Assembly (NCBI GenBank): GCA_039105265.1
Contig: JAPFFF010000040.1
Coordinates: 496,001 to 560,000 of the forward strand
Length of the DNA: 64,000 bases
Reading direction: 5' to 3'
Source of the DNA: Tritrichomonas musculus
Lineage: Eukaryota; Parabasalia; Tritrichomonadida; Tritrichomonadidae
Shown here piece after piece: positions 11,839-23,500 of the stretch. The notes below the pieces were generated by a model. It saw only the letters and a list, made by a program, of their open reading frames with translations. It had not been told where the DNA came from and did not search any database. Both the position numbers and the translations under genes were made by a program. The number at the start of each line of letters is the position of its first letter. Positions within the stretch are counted from its first letter, which is position 1.

Positions 11839-13127
11839 AATATCTGTCAGAAGTCGAGATATCACTTTCATTTTTTCTGAGACTCTGTTCGAGCTAGGCC
11901 TTATTTTTTTTACATCACAAATACTATAAACGTCTTTTTAACGTCTTTTTTCGTAAAATAACGATTTTTTGATTTGTAGTATTAAGGAAACTTTTTGAAT
12001 GCGAATAAATTTTTTTTTATTTTATGAAGAATCAAAAATAATATTATTTAATTTGAAAAACATTTTACTATTTTATCTTTTTATTTTTAAATTATTAAAA
12101 ACATTTTTAATATAAAAAAATAATTGTAGATCAAGATAAAAATAAAAAACTAATATCGAGAAAATAACGTATTTACAATTGTAATTACAATTGTAATTTT
12201 TAAACGGACAAGTTGTATACAATTGTAAATACAAAAACCAAGGCTTAGTTCGAGCATTTTGTAAAATTCTTTTTGATTATATTTTATACGACTGAAATGA
12301 CATTAATATATTCCAAAATGCTAATTATGATTTTACAAACGCAATAAATAGAGTAATTTACATATCATCTTGATGTATAGGTAATTTGATATATAATTGT
12401 GAAGAATGTTATAGATTAGGTTTATTTATAATAATAAAATAATATTAATATGAAATATGAAATAAAATGGCATTTTTATTTTGGATATATTAGTAAAATA
12501 TTAAGATCTACAAATACTTTTATTAAAATCATTTTGAATATATAAAAAATATGTTTATAAAAAAAGGATTTTTTCGAAACAGTTTTGAAATTATGTCAAT
12601 ATAATAACTAAATTTTTTTAATATTTTAAATATATTTTATTAATATTGGGTAAAATAATCATATTCGTCTTAAATATTCAAATATAAATGTATTTGTGTA
12701 GAAAAAAAATTTCAATAATAAACTATCAATATTTTTCAATATCAATAATATTTTATTCAAAAATTGATAAGCAAAAACGATGGTTTCAATAGGACTAAAA
12801 TTCTATTTGAATCAATCTCACATTTTTTCTTAATAATATTTGAAAAATAGGATTTTTTAGCAAAATAATAAGCATTAGGTTTTATTTTAAAACTTACAAG
12901 ATGAAAATTTTTTAAAATCAAACAGACCTTCACAAATTTTCCATGCGATATCTCGACTTCTGGCAGTTTATATCCATTAAGAAGATAGCGTTTATATTTA
13001 TGATATATTTTATATGACAAACAGCATATTTAAAATAAAAACAATTTTATTTGAAAAAACAAATATTATAAATCAAACAGACCTTCACAAATTTCGTAAG
13101 TGATATCTCGACTTCTGATAGACATTT
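11839..13127. repeat. Region bounded by inverted CAGAAGTCGAGATATC words
   Basis: TCTGTCAGAAGTCGAGATATCAC near 11840-11865 is inverted relative to two direct copies of GATATCTCGACTTCTG near 12947 and 13102. The latter two are each preceded by a shared segment (AAATCAAACAGACCTTCACAAATTT) near 12916 and 13071. The pattern resembles ends of an inverted-repeat element with a duplicated right terminus. No convincing target duplication was found, so the boundaries are uncertain. Confidence 0.4.
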
Positions 13128-13733
13128 TCTTATCAAAGAGGTATCATTCGATTTATTAAAGTTCTCTTAATTTATATTTCCTGTTTTTAATAATTTTTAT
13201 TAGAGCGTAAATATTGTGTCACTTTTTTATCGTTGCATCCCATATTGTCTACCATTTCTTTTCAATCTTTCACTTTTTGAATTTAATTCAGTTCATATTA
13301 AAAAGAACATCATTTTTTAAGAGAAAATCATTAAAGTGGATCCACCTGAATTTTTTAAAGAAATTAAAAATAATTTCAAATTTTTTTGACCCCTTAAATA
13401 AATTCTTAAAAATCGATATCATTAGATGTACAGAAAAAATAAATTAAAGAAATACCAATTAAATGCATTTTGATGTACATTATCTTATAACAACAAAGGA
13501 GTTAACATGTCCTTACTACAGTAATTTCAAGTACGAAGATTTTCAAGTCGTTCTTTAAAGATCGAGCAAAATGCGTTAGGTTTGAGTTATTGATTCTCAG
13601 AAATTCATGTCATTGTTTAAGAAAACCATTTATTCCACATTTTGAAATAAATATTTATTTCCCTATTAATGTTACTAATCACATAGATAATTAAAAAATA
13701 TTGGCATTTGGTTCTTTTATTTCATGTTTGAAT

Positions 13734-13871
13734 ACAATATTAAGATATATTAATAAATATTTCATATTTGGAAAGATTATCTTGTTTTGACAAACTTACG
13801 ATCCCAAAATATTACGATTTCCCAAGTTTGTCCCAAAATATGAAATATTTATTAATATATCTTAATATTGT
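13734..13871. repeat. 138 bp imperfect palindrome (hairpin)
   Basis: The arms of about 38 bp, ACAATATTAAGATATATTAA... at the left and its near-perfect complement ending ...TTAATATATCTTAATATTGT at the right, enclose a second inverted pair (GACAAACTT / AAGTTTGTC). The word CCCAAAATAT occurs three times in and next to it. It may be a small foldback element. No target duplication is evident. Confidence 0.7.
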
Positions 13872-13953
13872 ATAATTGATCCCAAAATATCTTCAATTTG
13901 CATGTTTTTTTGCATATTTCTGATAAAAAAAGATATTGTCTTATTTTTTTTTA

Positions 13954-14520
13954 GGGGAATCGTAATCGCCCGTGGCGGTTTAGGTCAATATTGACCTTGT
14001 ATCGTACCATAGAAAAAAAAGTCTAGAACTTTTTTGCACTTTCGCAAAAAAAAGCATGGGTAGCTCCATGGTTTTTTCTATATAAAAAAAAAATATAAAA
14101 CAAATATTTTTTTATTGTCTAAAATCGATATTATTATGAGCATTCGCATATAAACAAGAAAGCACAAATATTTTTAACACCATCATTTTATTATTTTGAT
14201 GTATATAATTACGTAAATTCCAACTTTTCGCCAATATCATTGATATTGGAAATCATATACTTTTAAAGTTAAAAGTTAGTTAATTAATTTTGAGTGATAC
14301 GGTTTCATATTTATTTTTAAGCCTTTGGATTGTGCATTTGTTTACACAATATAAAATATTCATATAATATTTAGATTAAAATTTTGATTTTCTCTGTTAT
14401 AAAGTAATCAATAGAACTTTTATTAGTATATAAAATATTTGTCCTTTCTTGTTTATAAGCCAAAGCTCATAATAATATCGATTTTAGACAATAAAAAAAT
14501 ATTCTGTTTAAACAGAATAT
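13954..14520. mobile_element. Composite relic of the GGGAAATCG (MULE-like) MITE family
   Basis: The first about 220 bases match the left half of the complete element at 36221-36546, including the terminus (here GGGGAATCGTAATCGCCCGT) and the CAATATTGACCTTGTATCG segment. A second, inverted partial copy of the same family's interior occupies about 14420-14512 and ends at a perfect palindrome AAATATTCTGTTTAAACAGAATATTT (pieces read at 14498-14523). The right terminal repeat is missing, so this is a rearranged head-to-head remnant. Confidence 0.7.
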
Positions 14521-14621
14521 TTACGATTTGATCATTTGAAATTGCTTTGGAAATCCTTCACACAGCTTTTTTCCAGTCATTGGGTTTCGCAGATGAACTT
14601 AATTACGATTTGATTATTGAT

Positions 14622-14900
14622 ATGCTGGGCGAAATGGCACATGATCATGAATGCAATGACATTCCTTTTTATGAAGAAATTAGCTTTATCGATTTATGTC
14701 CTCTTAATTTCAAAGAACCAGATTTCAACATCGAAGGAAGTTGGTCAGAAGATTCTCAATCAATTCATGATGAATCTCAAAAGGCACCTCGATCAGTTCA
14801 AGAAAAATCCAAAAATGCTTCTCAATTAGCTCAAGAAGAATCTCAAGATTCTCATCCTGAAAGTTGCTGTTTAATATTTTATATTAATATAACGTTTTGA
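14622..14900 (+). CDS. Doubtful short acidic ORF
   Basis: A 92-codon frame from its first ATG. The open frame extends 25 codons further upstream without an ATG. The peptide is acidic (MLGEMAHDHECNDIPFYEE...) with a Ser/Gln/Glu-rich tail of repeated ESQ words. This is not the composition expected of random AT-rich DNA, so it may be a remnant of a larger gene whose 5' part was lost at the adjacent transposon relic. No domain recognised. Confidence 0.25.
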   Translation: MLGEMAHDHECNDIPFYEEISFIDLCPLNFKEPDFNIEGSWSEDSQSIHDESQKAPRSVQEKSKNASQLAQEESQDSHPESCCLIFYINITF

Positions 14901-15558
14901 TAAAAAAATAAATTTACTAAGATGGTTTATATTACTTGTATTTTATTTCTTCATTAGCGTCGGTTATATTCATATTTGATTATCATGATCATTTATAAGT
15001 TGTGAAATTTGATTCAATTCATGTATATATTTTCCCTAATTACAAATTTATAAAAAATGTATTTGATATTCGTCATGAATATCTTTTTTTGCATAGGTTT
15101 TTTTTTTTGCTAAACTTATTTGATTACATTTTCACGAGACTTTCAAATCTTTTGTTATGGATCCAACAAATTACATTGATACATTATCAATAATTTCTGT
15201 AATATCAATATTTTTTTTTGTGTTTTGCAGTGCAGATTTTTCATTCATAAAAATCATTGAGATGTTTGATATATGAATCATAATATAATCAGATTTTAAT
15301 CAGATTTTATTTTATATTACAAGCTGTAAGATGCAAAAATCATAACTATAATCAGATGAACTCAATCTTAAGGAATTATTTATTATTAATGATTTTTATA
15401 TGTTTTTTAATATTTTTTTTAAAAATTATCACTAAATATATGCATATAAAAATTATTTAAATTAATGCATAGATTATTAATCAAGATAAATATAAATTTT
15501 TTTTAAAAAAAAATTGTATTTGAACTCAAATTACAGATAAAACTGCTTTATCGTTTAA
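14901..15558. other. AT-rich intergenic stretch
   Basis: No ATG-initiated ORF of note. Upstream region of the LRR gene that follows. Confidence 0.5.
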
Positions 15559-17236
15559 ATGGAACTTAAAGAATACATACAAAAGATGAAGACTATACAA
15601 GAAAATATTCTAAGATACTTAGAAAATGATAATGATATTGAAAACTTTTTTCAAAATGTAATAAAATTATTAGATAAAAATACTCTAGAAAATCGATATG
15701 AACTCAAGTCAATTCTTTATATTATTTCAATGATATCGAAAAATCGGCATCGTTCTTCCAATTTTATTATCAAAATCGAGAAAATACTAACATATTTAGA
15801 GAACCCAATCAAACAAGCCTTTTCAAATTCTGAAATATTCCATATTTTTAGAAACAATCTTAGAATTCTCTTATTTTTGCTTGATGAAAAAATAATTGCT
15901 ATTGATTCATCAATAGTTCCAACATTAAAATACATCCGCTATTTTTACCTTGAATTGAAGCCATTCAATGAAATGTTGACGATCAAATTGCATTCAAAAA
16001 TTCCTATTGAAATATTCAACAAAAAAAGAAAAATTGGTGAAAACGATAACTATATATGTGAACTAATACGTGGTGATTTAATTGATGACTTTATTGTTTT
16101 CGTCAATAAGACGAGTCTATCGTTGAATTCCAAAATAAAATTTTCACTTTTTGAAACAAATTTATTTTTACTCAAAAAAGAACCTTCTTTAGTTGAATAT
16201 GCAGCCTTTTTTGGATCAATAAAAATCTTCAAATATCTATGCTTAAATGATGTTGAATTAACCCCATCATTATGGCTTTTTGCTATTCATTCAAATAATT
16301 CTGAATTGATTCATTTATTGGAAGAAAAAAATGTAGAAATGAATGACATGTTATGTGAAAAATGCTTTAAAGAAGCAATAAAATGTCATCATAATGAAAT
16401 AGCAAATTATATTCAATATAATTTTTTAAATGGATTTAATGAAAATTTCTTTCGTTATTCATTTCATTATTATGATTTTGAATTTTTTCCAAATGAAATT
16501 GTTAATTATTATTTAACGTTTCATTATGCATGCCAGTATGACTATTTTATAATTGTTAAGTTTCTTATGGATAAAATTGATTTACACGAAAAAAAAGTAA
16601 ATCAAGTTTTTTAATTTTATTTTCATTAATTTGACACCAATACAACTTGCTGCAAATAAAAATAATTATGAAATAGTTGACCTTTTATTGTACCAAAAAG
16701 GAAATGAAATTGAAGAAGAATGTTTCATTGGATGTCAAAAATTGAAAAGGATAATAATTCCTTCTTTTATTTCATCAGTTGGCCAAAGAGCATTCGAATC
16801 ATGCTCATCTTTGCTTGAGGTAGAAATTCCAACTGCTGTAAATTCAATTCAAACAGGTCTGTTTCAATATTGTACTTCACTCAATATTATATGTGATTCT
16901 GCCTTTAAAAATTGTTCGTCCTTGGAAAATGTGACAATTCCATGTGCTGTGACTTTAATTGGTGAATCAGCTTTTTCATCATGTACAGAATTAAATGAAG
17001 TTATCTTTCAAAGTCCTTCTTGTCTTAAAACGATTAAAAAATATGCATTTAAAGATTGCATTTCATTGGCACAAATAAATATTCCTTCTTCTGTTGATAT
17101 GATTGAGCCAATGGTTTTCTTAGGATGCAATAGCATTGTGTCTGTTTTAGTACCATCTTGTTTTGAACATGATCAACAGTATTTGGGTGTCGATTCAAAT
17201 GTCAGCATTATTAATAACAGCGAGAGTTGTTATTAA
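15559..17236 (+). pseudogene. BspA-type LRR protein, single frameshift
   Basis: Paralogue of the gene at 55508-59449. The first frame gives 351 residues with the DUF3447/ankyrin-like N-terminal domain (PSLVEYAAFFGSIKIFKYL, SNNSELIHLLEE), then stops at 16612-16614. The second frame, +1 relative to it, continues at once with the end of the ankyrin-like part (TPIQLAANKNNYEIVDLLL) and BspA/LRR_5 repeats (CQKLKRIIIPSF, CSSLENVTIP, IGESAFSSCTELNEV) to the stop at 17234-17236. The break falls in a run of six T (16607-16612); one T fewer would join the frames. No trichomonad-type intron signal is visible there. So this is either a recent pseudogene or a homopolymer sequencing error. BspA-like proteins in trichomonads are thought to act at the cell surface or in the cytosol. 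This one shows no signal peptide or membrane segment and lacks the kinase tail of its paralogue. Confidence 0.8.
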
Positions 17237-17524
17237 TTACAACGAGATTATCATTTTCAAAAACAACATTATTAATAATAATGACTATCAAATGTTCAAA
17301 AACAAGGTGTCGATTCTTTTAATCATAAAAAAAAATAAAGAGAGTAAGTTGTTACTTATCTTAATTCTTCTTCTTCTTCTATGATATATTATAAAAAGTT
17401 TTTTGAATAAAAAATATATATAATAAAATGTTATATTTAATAAAATAAATTATTTATTTAAAAATGTCATGAATAATAATTCTAAATCTATAAAATAATC
17501 TATTTCTATATCTATTTAATTTGC

Positions 17525-20500
17525 TTAGTTAGCAAGGGCTGCATCATCAACATCGCCGATTTCAATCAATGCCTTCCTGTATTTATCGATGAGCTTGCTA
17601 AGGTTGTTGTGATCAATTTCAGCGTTTTGGATTGTTTCGGTCAACTTGACGTTCAATTGTGAGATTTCCATCTTTAATCTTTCGATTTCGGCTGATAAGT
17701 TGTCATGGTCTTGTTGAGCATCACGTTGTGTTTGAGCCAATTCTTGCTTTAATCTTTCGATTTCAGCTGATAAGTTGTCATGATCTTGTTGAGCGTTACG
17801 TTGTGTTTCGGATAATTCGCTGGTCAAACGTTCAATTTCAGCCTTTAGTCTTTCGATTTCGTTGGACAAGTTGTCGTGGTCTTGCTGTGCAGAACGTTGT
17901 GTTTGTTCTAATTCCATCTTTAAGCGGTCGATTTCAGCTGTTAATTCGAAGATCTTTGAGTTCAAGTTATCGATTTCTGAGCTCTTTTCTTGGATTTCAC
18001 GTGATAAGTTGTCATGGTCTTGTTGAGCATCACGTTGTGTTTGAGCCAATTCTTGCTTCAATCTTTCGATTTCACGTGATAAGTTGTCATGATCTTGTTG
18101 GGCATCACGTTGTGCACTGGCTAATTCCATCTTTAAGTGTTCGATTTCAGATGTTAATTCGAAGATCTTTGAGTTCAATCCATCGATTTCACGTTGCATG
18201 TTGTCATGGTCTTCAGATGCTCTACGTTGTGTTTCGGACAATTCTTGTCTTAAGCGTTCAATTTCATTGTTCAAGTCGCCGATCTTTGAGTTCAAGCTTT
18301 CAATTGTTGACTTGTAGTTGGAGATTTCACATGACATGCTTGAGATTTGTGAGTTCAATCTTTGGATTTCATCTGATAATTTGTCGTGATCTGCTTGTGC
18401 ATCTCTCTTCAAGCTTTCGATTTCACTCTTAAGGCTTGTTGTTTCTTCTTGTCCCTTGTTTTGTGTTTCACTTAAGACAGTGTTAACACGCTGTATTTCA
18501 GTTGACATGTTGGAGATCTTGCTGTTGCAGTTCTGGATTTCACTGTTCTTGTTTTCGATTTCACGTGTTAATGAATTGTGATCTTCTTGTGCTTTACGTT
18601 CAGTTTCACGAACAACATTATTAACACGTTCAATTTCAGATGTCTTGTTTTGAATTTCACGTGTTAAGTTGTTATGATCTTCTTGTGCTTTACGTTCAGT
18701 TTCACGAACAACATTGTTGACACGTTCGATTTCTCTTGTCATTTCAGACTTCAATTCACTGACCTTGCTTTCGTAGTTGTTTGTGACACGTTCAATTTCA
18801 GATGTCTTGTTTTGGATTTCTGATTTCAATTCACTAACCTTGCTTTCGTAATTGTTTGTGACACGTTCAATTTCAGATTTCATTTCACTGATCTTGCTTT
18901 CGTAGTTGTTTGTGACACGTTCGATTTCTCTTGTCATTTCAGTCTTCATGTCGCTGATCTTGCTTTCGTAGTTGTTTGTGATACGTTCAATTTCAGACTT
19001 CATTTCACTGATCTTGCTTTCATAGTTGTTAGTGACACGTTCAATTTCTCTTGTCATTTCAGACTTCATTTCGCTGATCTTGTTTTCATAGTTGTTTGTG
19101 ATACGTTCAATTTCTTTGGTCATTTCAGACTTCATTTCACTGATCTTGTTTTCATAGTTGTTTGTGATACGTTCAATTTCTCTTGTCATTTCATTGACCT
19201 TGTTTTCATAGTTATTGATTTCTCTTGTCATTTCTGAAACCTTGTTTGTCAAGTTCTGGATTTCAGTGTTCTTGCTTTCAACTGTTCTTGTTAATTCAGT
19301 AACTTTGTTGTTCAAGTTCTGGATTTCACGTGTTAAGCTGTCATGGTCTTGTTGTGCTTTACGTTCTGTTTCACGGAGAACATTGTTGACACGTTCAATT
19401 TCTCTTGTTAATTCAGTGACCTTGTTGTTCAAGTTCTGGATTTCAGTGTTCTTGCTTTCGATTGTTCTTGTTAATTCAGAAACCTTGTTGTTGAGTTTCT
19501 CAATTTGTTGCTTGTAGTTGTTGATCTCGCTGTTAAGCTTTTCGATCTCTCTGTCCTTGTTCTGGACTTCACGTGTTAATTCGGAGATCTTGCTGTTGAG
19601 GTTCTGGATTGTTGAGGTCATTTCACTGATCTTGCTGTTAAGGTTTTCGATTTGTTGCTTGTAGTTGTTGATCTCGCTGTTAAGCTTTTCAATCTCTCTG
19701 TCCTTGTTTTGGACTTCACGTGTCAATTCGGAGATCTTGCTGTTGAGGTTCTGGATTGTTGAGGTCATTTCACTGATCTTGTTGTTGAGAGTTTCGATTT
19801 GTTGCTTGTAGTTGTTGATTTCGTTGTTGAGCTTTTCGATCTCTCTGTTCTTGTTTTCAACTTCACGTGTTAATTCGGAGATCTTGCTGTTGAGGTTCTG
19901 GATTTCACGTGTCATTTCGCTGATCTTGTTGTTGAGGTTCTGGATTGTTTGGGTCATTTCACTGATCTTGTTGTTGAGGTTTTCAATTTGTTGCTTGTAG
20001 TTGTTGATTTCGTTGTTAAGCTTTTCAATCTCTCTGTCCTTGTTCTGGATGTCACGTGTCAATTCGGAGATCTTGCTGTTGAGGTTCTGGATTGTTGATG
20101 TCATCTCGCTGATCTTGTTGTTGAGGTTTTCGATTTGTTGCTTGTAGTTGTTGATTTCGTTGTTAAGCTTTTCAATCTCTCTATCTTTGTTCTGGACTTC
20201 ACGTGTCAATTCAGAGATCTTGCTGTTGAGGTTCTGGATTTCACGTGTCATTTCACTGATCTTGTTGTTGAGAGTTTCGATTTGTTGCTTGTAGTTGTTG
20301 ATTTCATTGTTCAAGTCGTTGATCTTGTTGTTGAGTGATTCGATTTCTCTGTTCTTCTCTTCAAGTTCGCGTGTCAAATCATTGATCTTGCTGTTGAGGT
20401 TCTGGATTTCACGTGTCATTTCACTGATCTTGTTGTTGAGAGTTTCGATTTGTTGCTTGTAGTTGTTGATTTCATTGGTCAAGTCGTTGATCTTGTTGTT

Positions 20501-23500
20501 AAGCTTTTCGATCTCTCTGTCCTTGTTTTCGATTTCACGTGTTAATTCGTTGATCTTGCTGTTGAGGGATTGGATTATTGATGTTAATTCGTTGATCTTG
20601 TTGTTGAGAGTTTCGATTTGTTGCTTGTAGTTGTTGATTTCATTGGTCAAATCGTTGATCTTGTTGTTGAGTGATTCAATCTCTCTGTTCTTGTTTTCGA
20701 TTTCACGTGTTAATTCGTTGATCTTGTTGTTGAGTGATTCGATTTCTCTGTTCTTCTCTTCAAGTTCGCGTGTCAAGTCATTGATCTTGCCGTTGAGTTG
20801 TTCGATTTGTTGTTTGTAGTTCTCAATTTCTGAATTCAATCTTGAGATTTCGTTGGTCAATTCGCTGATCTTGCTGTTGAGGCTTTCGATTTCACGATCT
20901 TTGGCTTCGATTGTTGATTGTAATTCAGAGATCTTGTTGTTGAGTGATTCGATTTCTCTGTTCTTCTCTTCAAGTTCGCGTGTCAAATCATTGATCTTGC
21001 CGTTGAGTTGTTCGATTTGTTGCTTGTAGTTCTCAATTTCTGAATTCAATCTTGAGATTTCGTTGGTCAATTCGCTGATCTTGCTGTTGAGTGATTCGAT
21101 TTCACGGTCCTTGGCTTCGATTGTTGATTGTAATTCAGAGATCTTGTTGTTGAGTTGTTCGATTTGTTGTTTGTAGTTCTCAATTTCTGAATTCAATCTT
21201 GAGATTTCGTTGGTCAATTCGCTGATCTTGCTGTTGAGGCTTTCGATTTCACGATCTTTGGCTTCGATTGTTGATTGTAATTCAGAGATCTTGTTGTTGA
21301 GTTGTTCGATTTCTCTGTTCTTCTCTTCAAGTTCGCGTGTCAAGTCATTGATCTTGCCGTTGAGTTGTTCGATTTGTTGTTTGTAGTTCTCAATTTCTGA
21401 ATTCAATCTTGAGATTTCGTTGGTCAATTCACTGATCTTGCTGTTGAGGCTTTCGATTTCACGGTCCTTGGCTTCGATTGTTGATTGTAATTCAGAGATC
21501 TTGCCGTTGAGTCCTTCAATTTGTTGTTTGAGGTTCTCGATTTCTGATTGTAATTCACTGATCTTTCCGTTGAGTGATTCAATTTCACGGTCCTTGGCTT
21601 CGATTGTTGATTGTAATTCTGAGATCTTGCCGTTGAGTTGTTCGATTTGTTGTTTGTAGTTTTCGATTTCGGAGTTCAATCTTGAGATTTCGTTTGTTAA
21701 TTCAGTGATCTTTCCGTTGAGGTTTTCGATCTCACGATCTTTAGCTTCGATTGTTGATTGTAATTCACTGATCTTGTTGTTGAGTTGTTCGATTTGTTGC
21801 TTGTAGTTTTCGATTTCTGAATTCAATCTTGAGATTTCGTTGGTCAATTCGCTGATCTTGCTGTTGAGTGATTCGATTTCACGGTCCTTGGCTTCGATTG
21901 TTGATTGTAATTCAGAGATCTTGTTGTTGAGTTGTTCGATTTCTCTGTTCTTCTCTTCAAGTTCGCGTGTCAAGTCATTGATCTTGCCGTTGAGTTGTTC
22001 GATTTGTTGCTTGTAGTTTTCGATTTCTGAATTCAATCTTGAGATTTCGTTGGTCATCTCTGTGATCTTTCCATTGAGGCTTTCGATCTCTCTGTCTTTG
22101 GCTTCGATTGTTGATTGTAATTCAGAGATCTTGTTGTTGAGTTGTTCGATTTCTCTGTTCTTCTCTTCAAGTTCGCGTGTCAAATCATTGATCTTGCCGT
22201 TGAGTTGTTCGATTTGTTGCTTGTAGTTCTCAATTTCTGAATTCAATCTTGAGATTTCGTTGGTCAATTCACTGATCTTGCTGTTGAGTGATTCGATTTC
22301 TCTGTCTTTGGCTTCGATTGTGGATTGTAATTCAGAAATCTTGCTGTTGAGGGATTCGATTGTTGATTGCAATTCGTTGATCTTTCCATTAAGTGATTCG
22401 ATTTCACGATCTTTGGCTTCGATTGTTGATTGTAATTCACTGATCTTGTTGTTGAGTCCTTCAATTTGTTGTTTGAGGTTCTCGATTTCTGATTGTAATT
22501 CACTGATCTTTCCGTTGAGTGATTCAATTTCACGGTCCTTGGCTTCGATTGTTGATTGTAATTCTGAGATCTTGCCGTTGAGTTGTTCGATTTGTTGCTT
22601 GTAGTTCTCAATTTCTGAATTCAATCTTGAGATTTCGTTGGTCATCTCTGTGATCTTTCCATTGAGGCTTTCGATCTCTCTGTCTTTGGCTTCGATTGTT
22701 GATTGTAATTCTGAAACCTTGTTGTTGAGAGCCTCAATTTGTTGCTTGTAGTTTTCGATTTCTGAATTCAATCTTGAGATTTCGTTGGTCATCTCTGTGA
22801 TCTTTCCATTGAGGCTTTCGATCTCTCTGTCTTTGGCTTCGATTGTTGATTGTAATTCTGAAACCTTGTTGTTGAGTTGTTCGATTTGTTGCCTGTAGTT
22901 TTCGATTTCTGAATTCAATCTTGAGATTTCGTTGGTCATCTCTGTGATCTTGCCATTGAGTGATTCGATCTCTCTGTCCTTGGCTTCGATTGTTGATTGT
23001 AATTCTGAAATCTTGCCGTTGAGTTGTTCGATTTGTTGTTTGTAGTTTTCAATTTCTGAATTCAATCTTGAGATTTCGTTGGTCAATTCAGTGATCTTTC
23101 CGTTGAGGCTTTCGATCTCTCTATCTTTAGCTTCTATTGTTGATTGTAATTCGCTGATCTTTCCGTTGAGTGCTTCAATCTCTCTGTTCTTGGCTTCAAC
23201 TGTTGATTGAAGTTCAGCAATTTGTCCGTTGAGGCCTTCGATTGTTGATTGCAATTCTGCAATCTTGCCGTTGAGAGCTTCAATTTCTCTGTCTTTGGCT
23301 TCAACTGTGGATTGAAGTTCAGCAATCTTATCATTGAGTGATTCAATTGTTGAATTCAATTCATTGATCTTTCCGTTGAGGGCTTCGATTTCTCTGTCTT
23401 TAGCTTCAATTGTTGATTGTAATTCTGAAACTTTGTTGTTGAGAGCCTCAATTTGTTGTTTGTAGTTTTCAATTTCGGAGTTCAATCTTGAGATTTCGTT

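Noticed and set aside
12757..13020. 87-codon minus-strand frame
   Set aside because: Starts with TTG and overlaps one of the repeated CAGAAGTCGAGATATC termini, so it is better explained as repeat sequence.
16600..16635. An intron explaining the frame change in the BspA-LRR gene
   Set aside because: No GTAYGT 5' site and no ACTAACACACAG 3' motif in the gap. A one-base homopolymer change explains it better.
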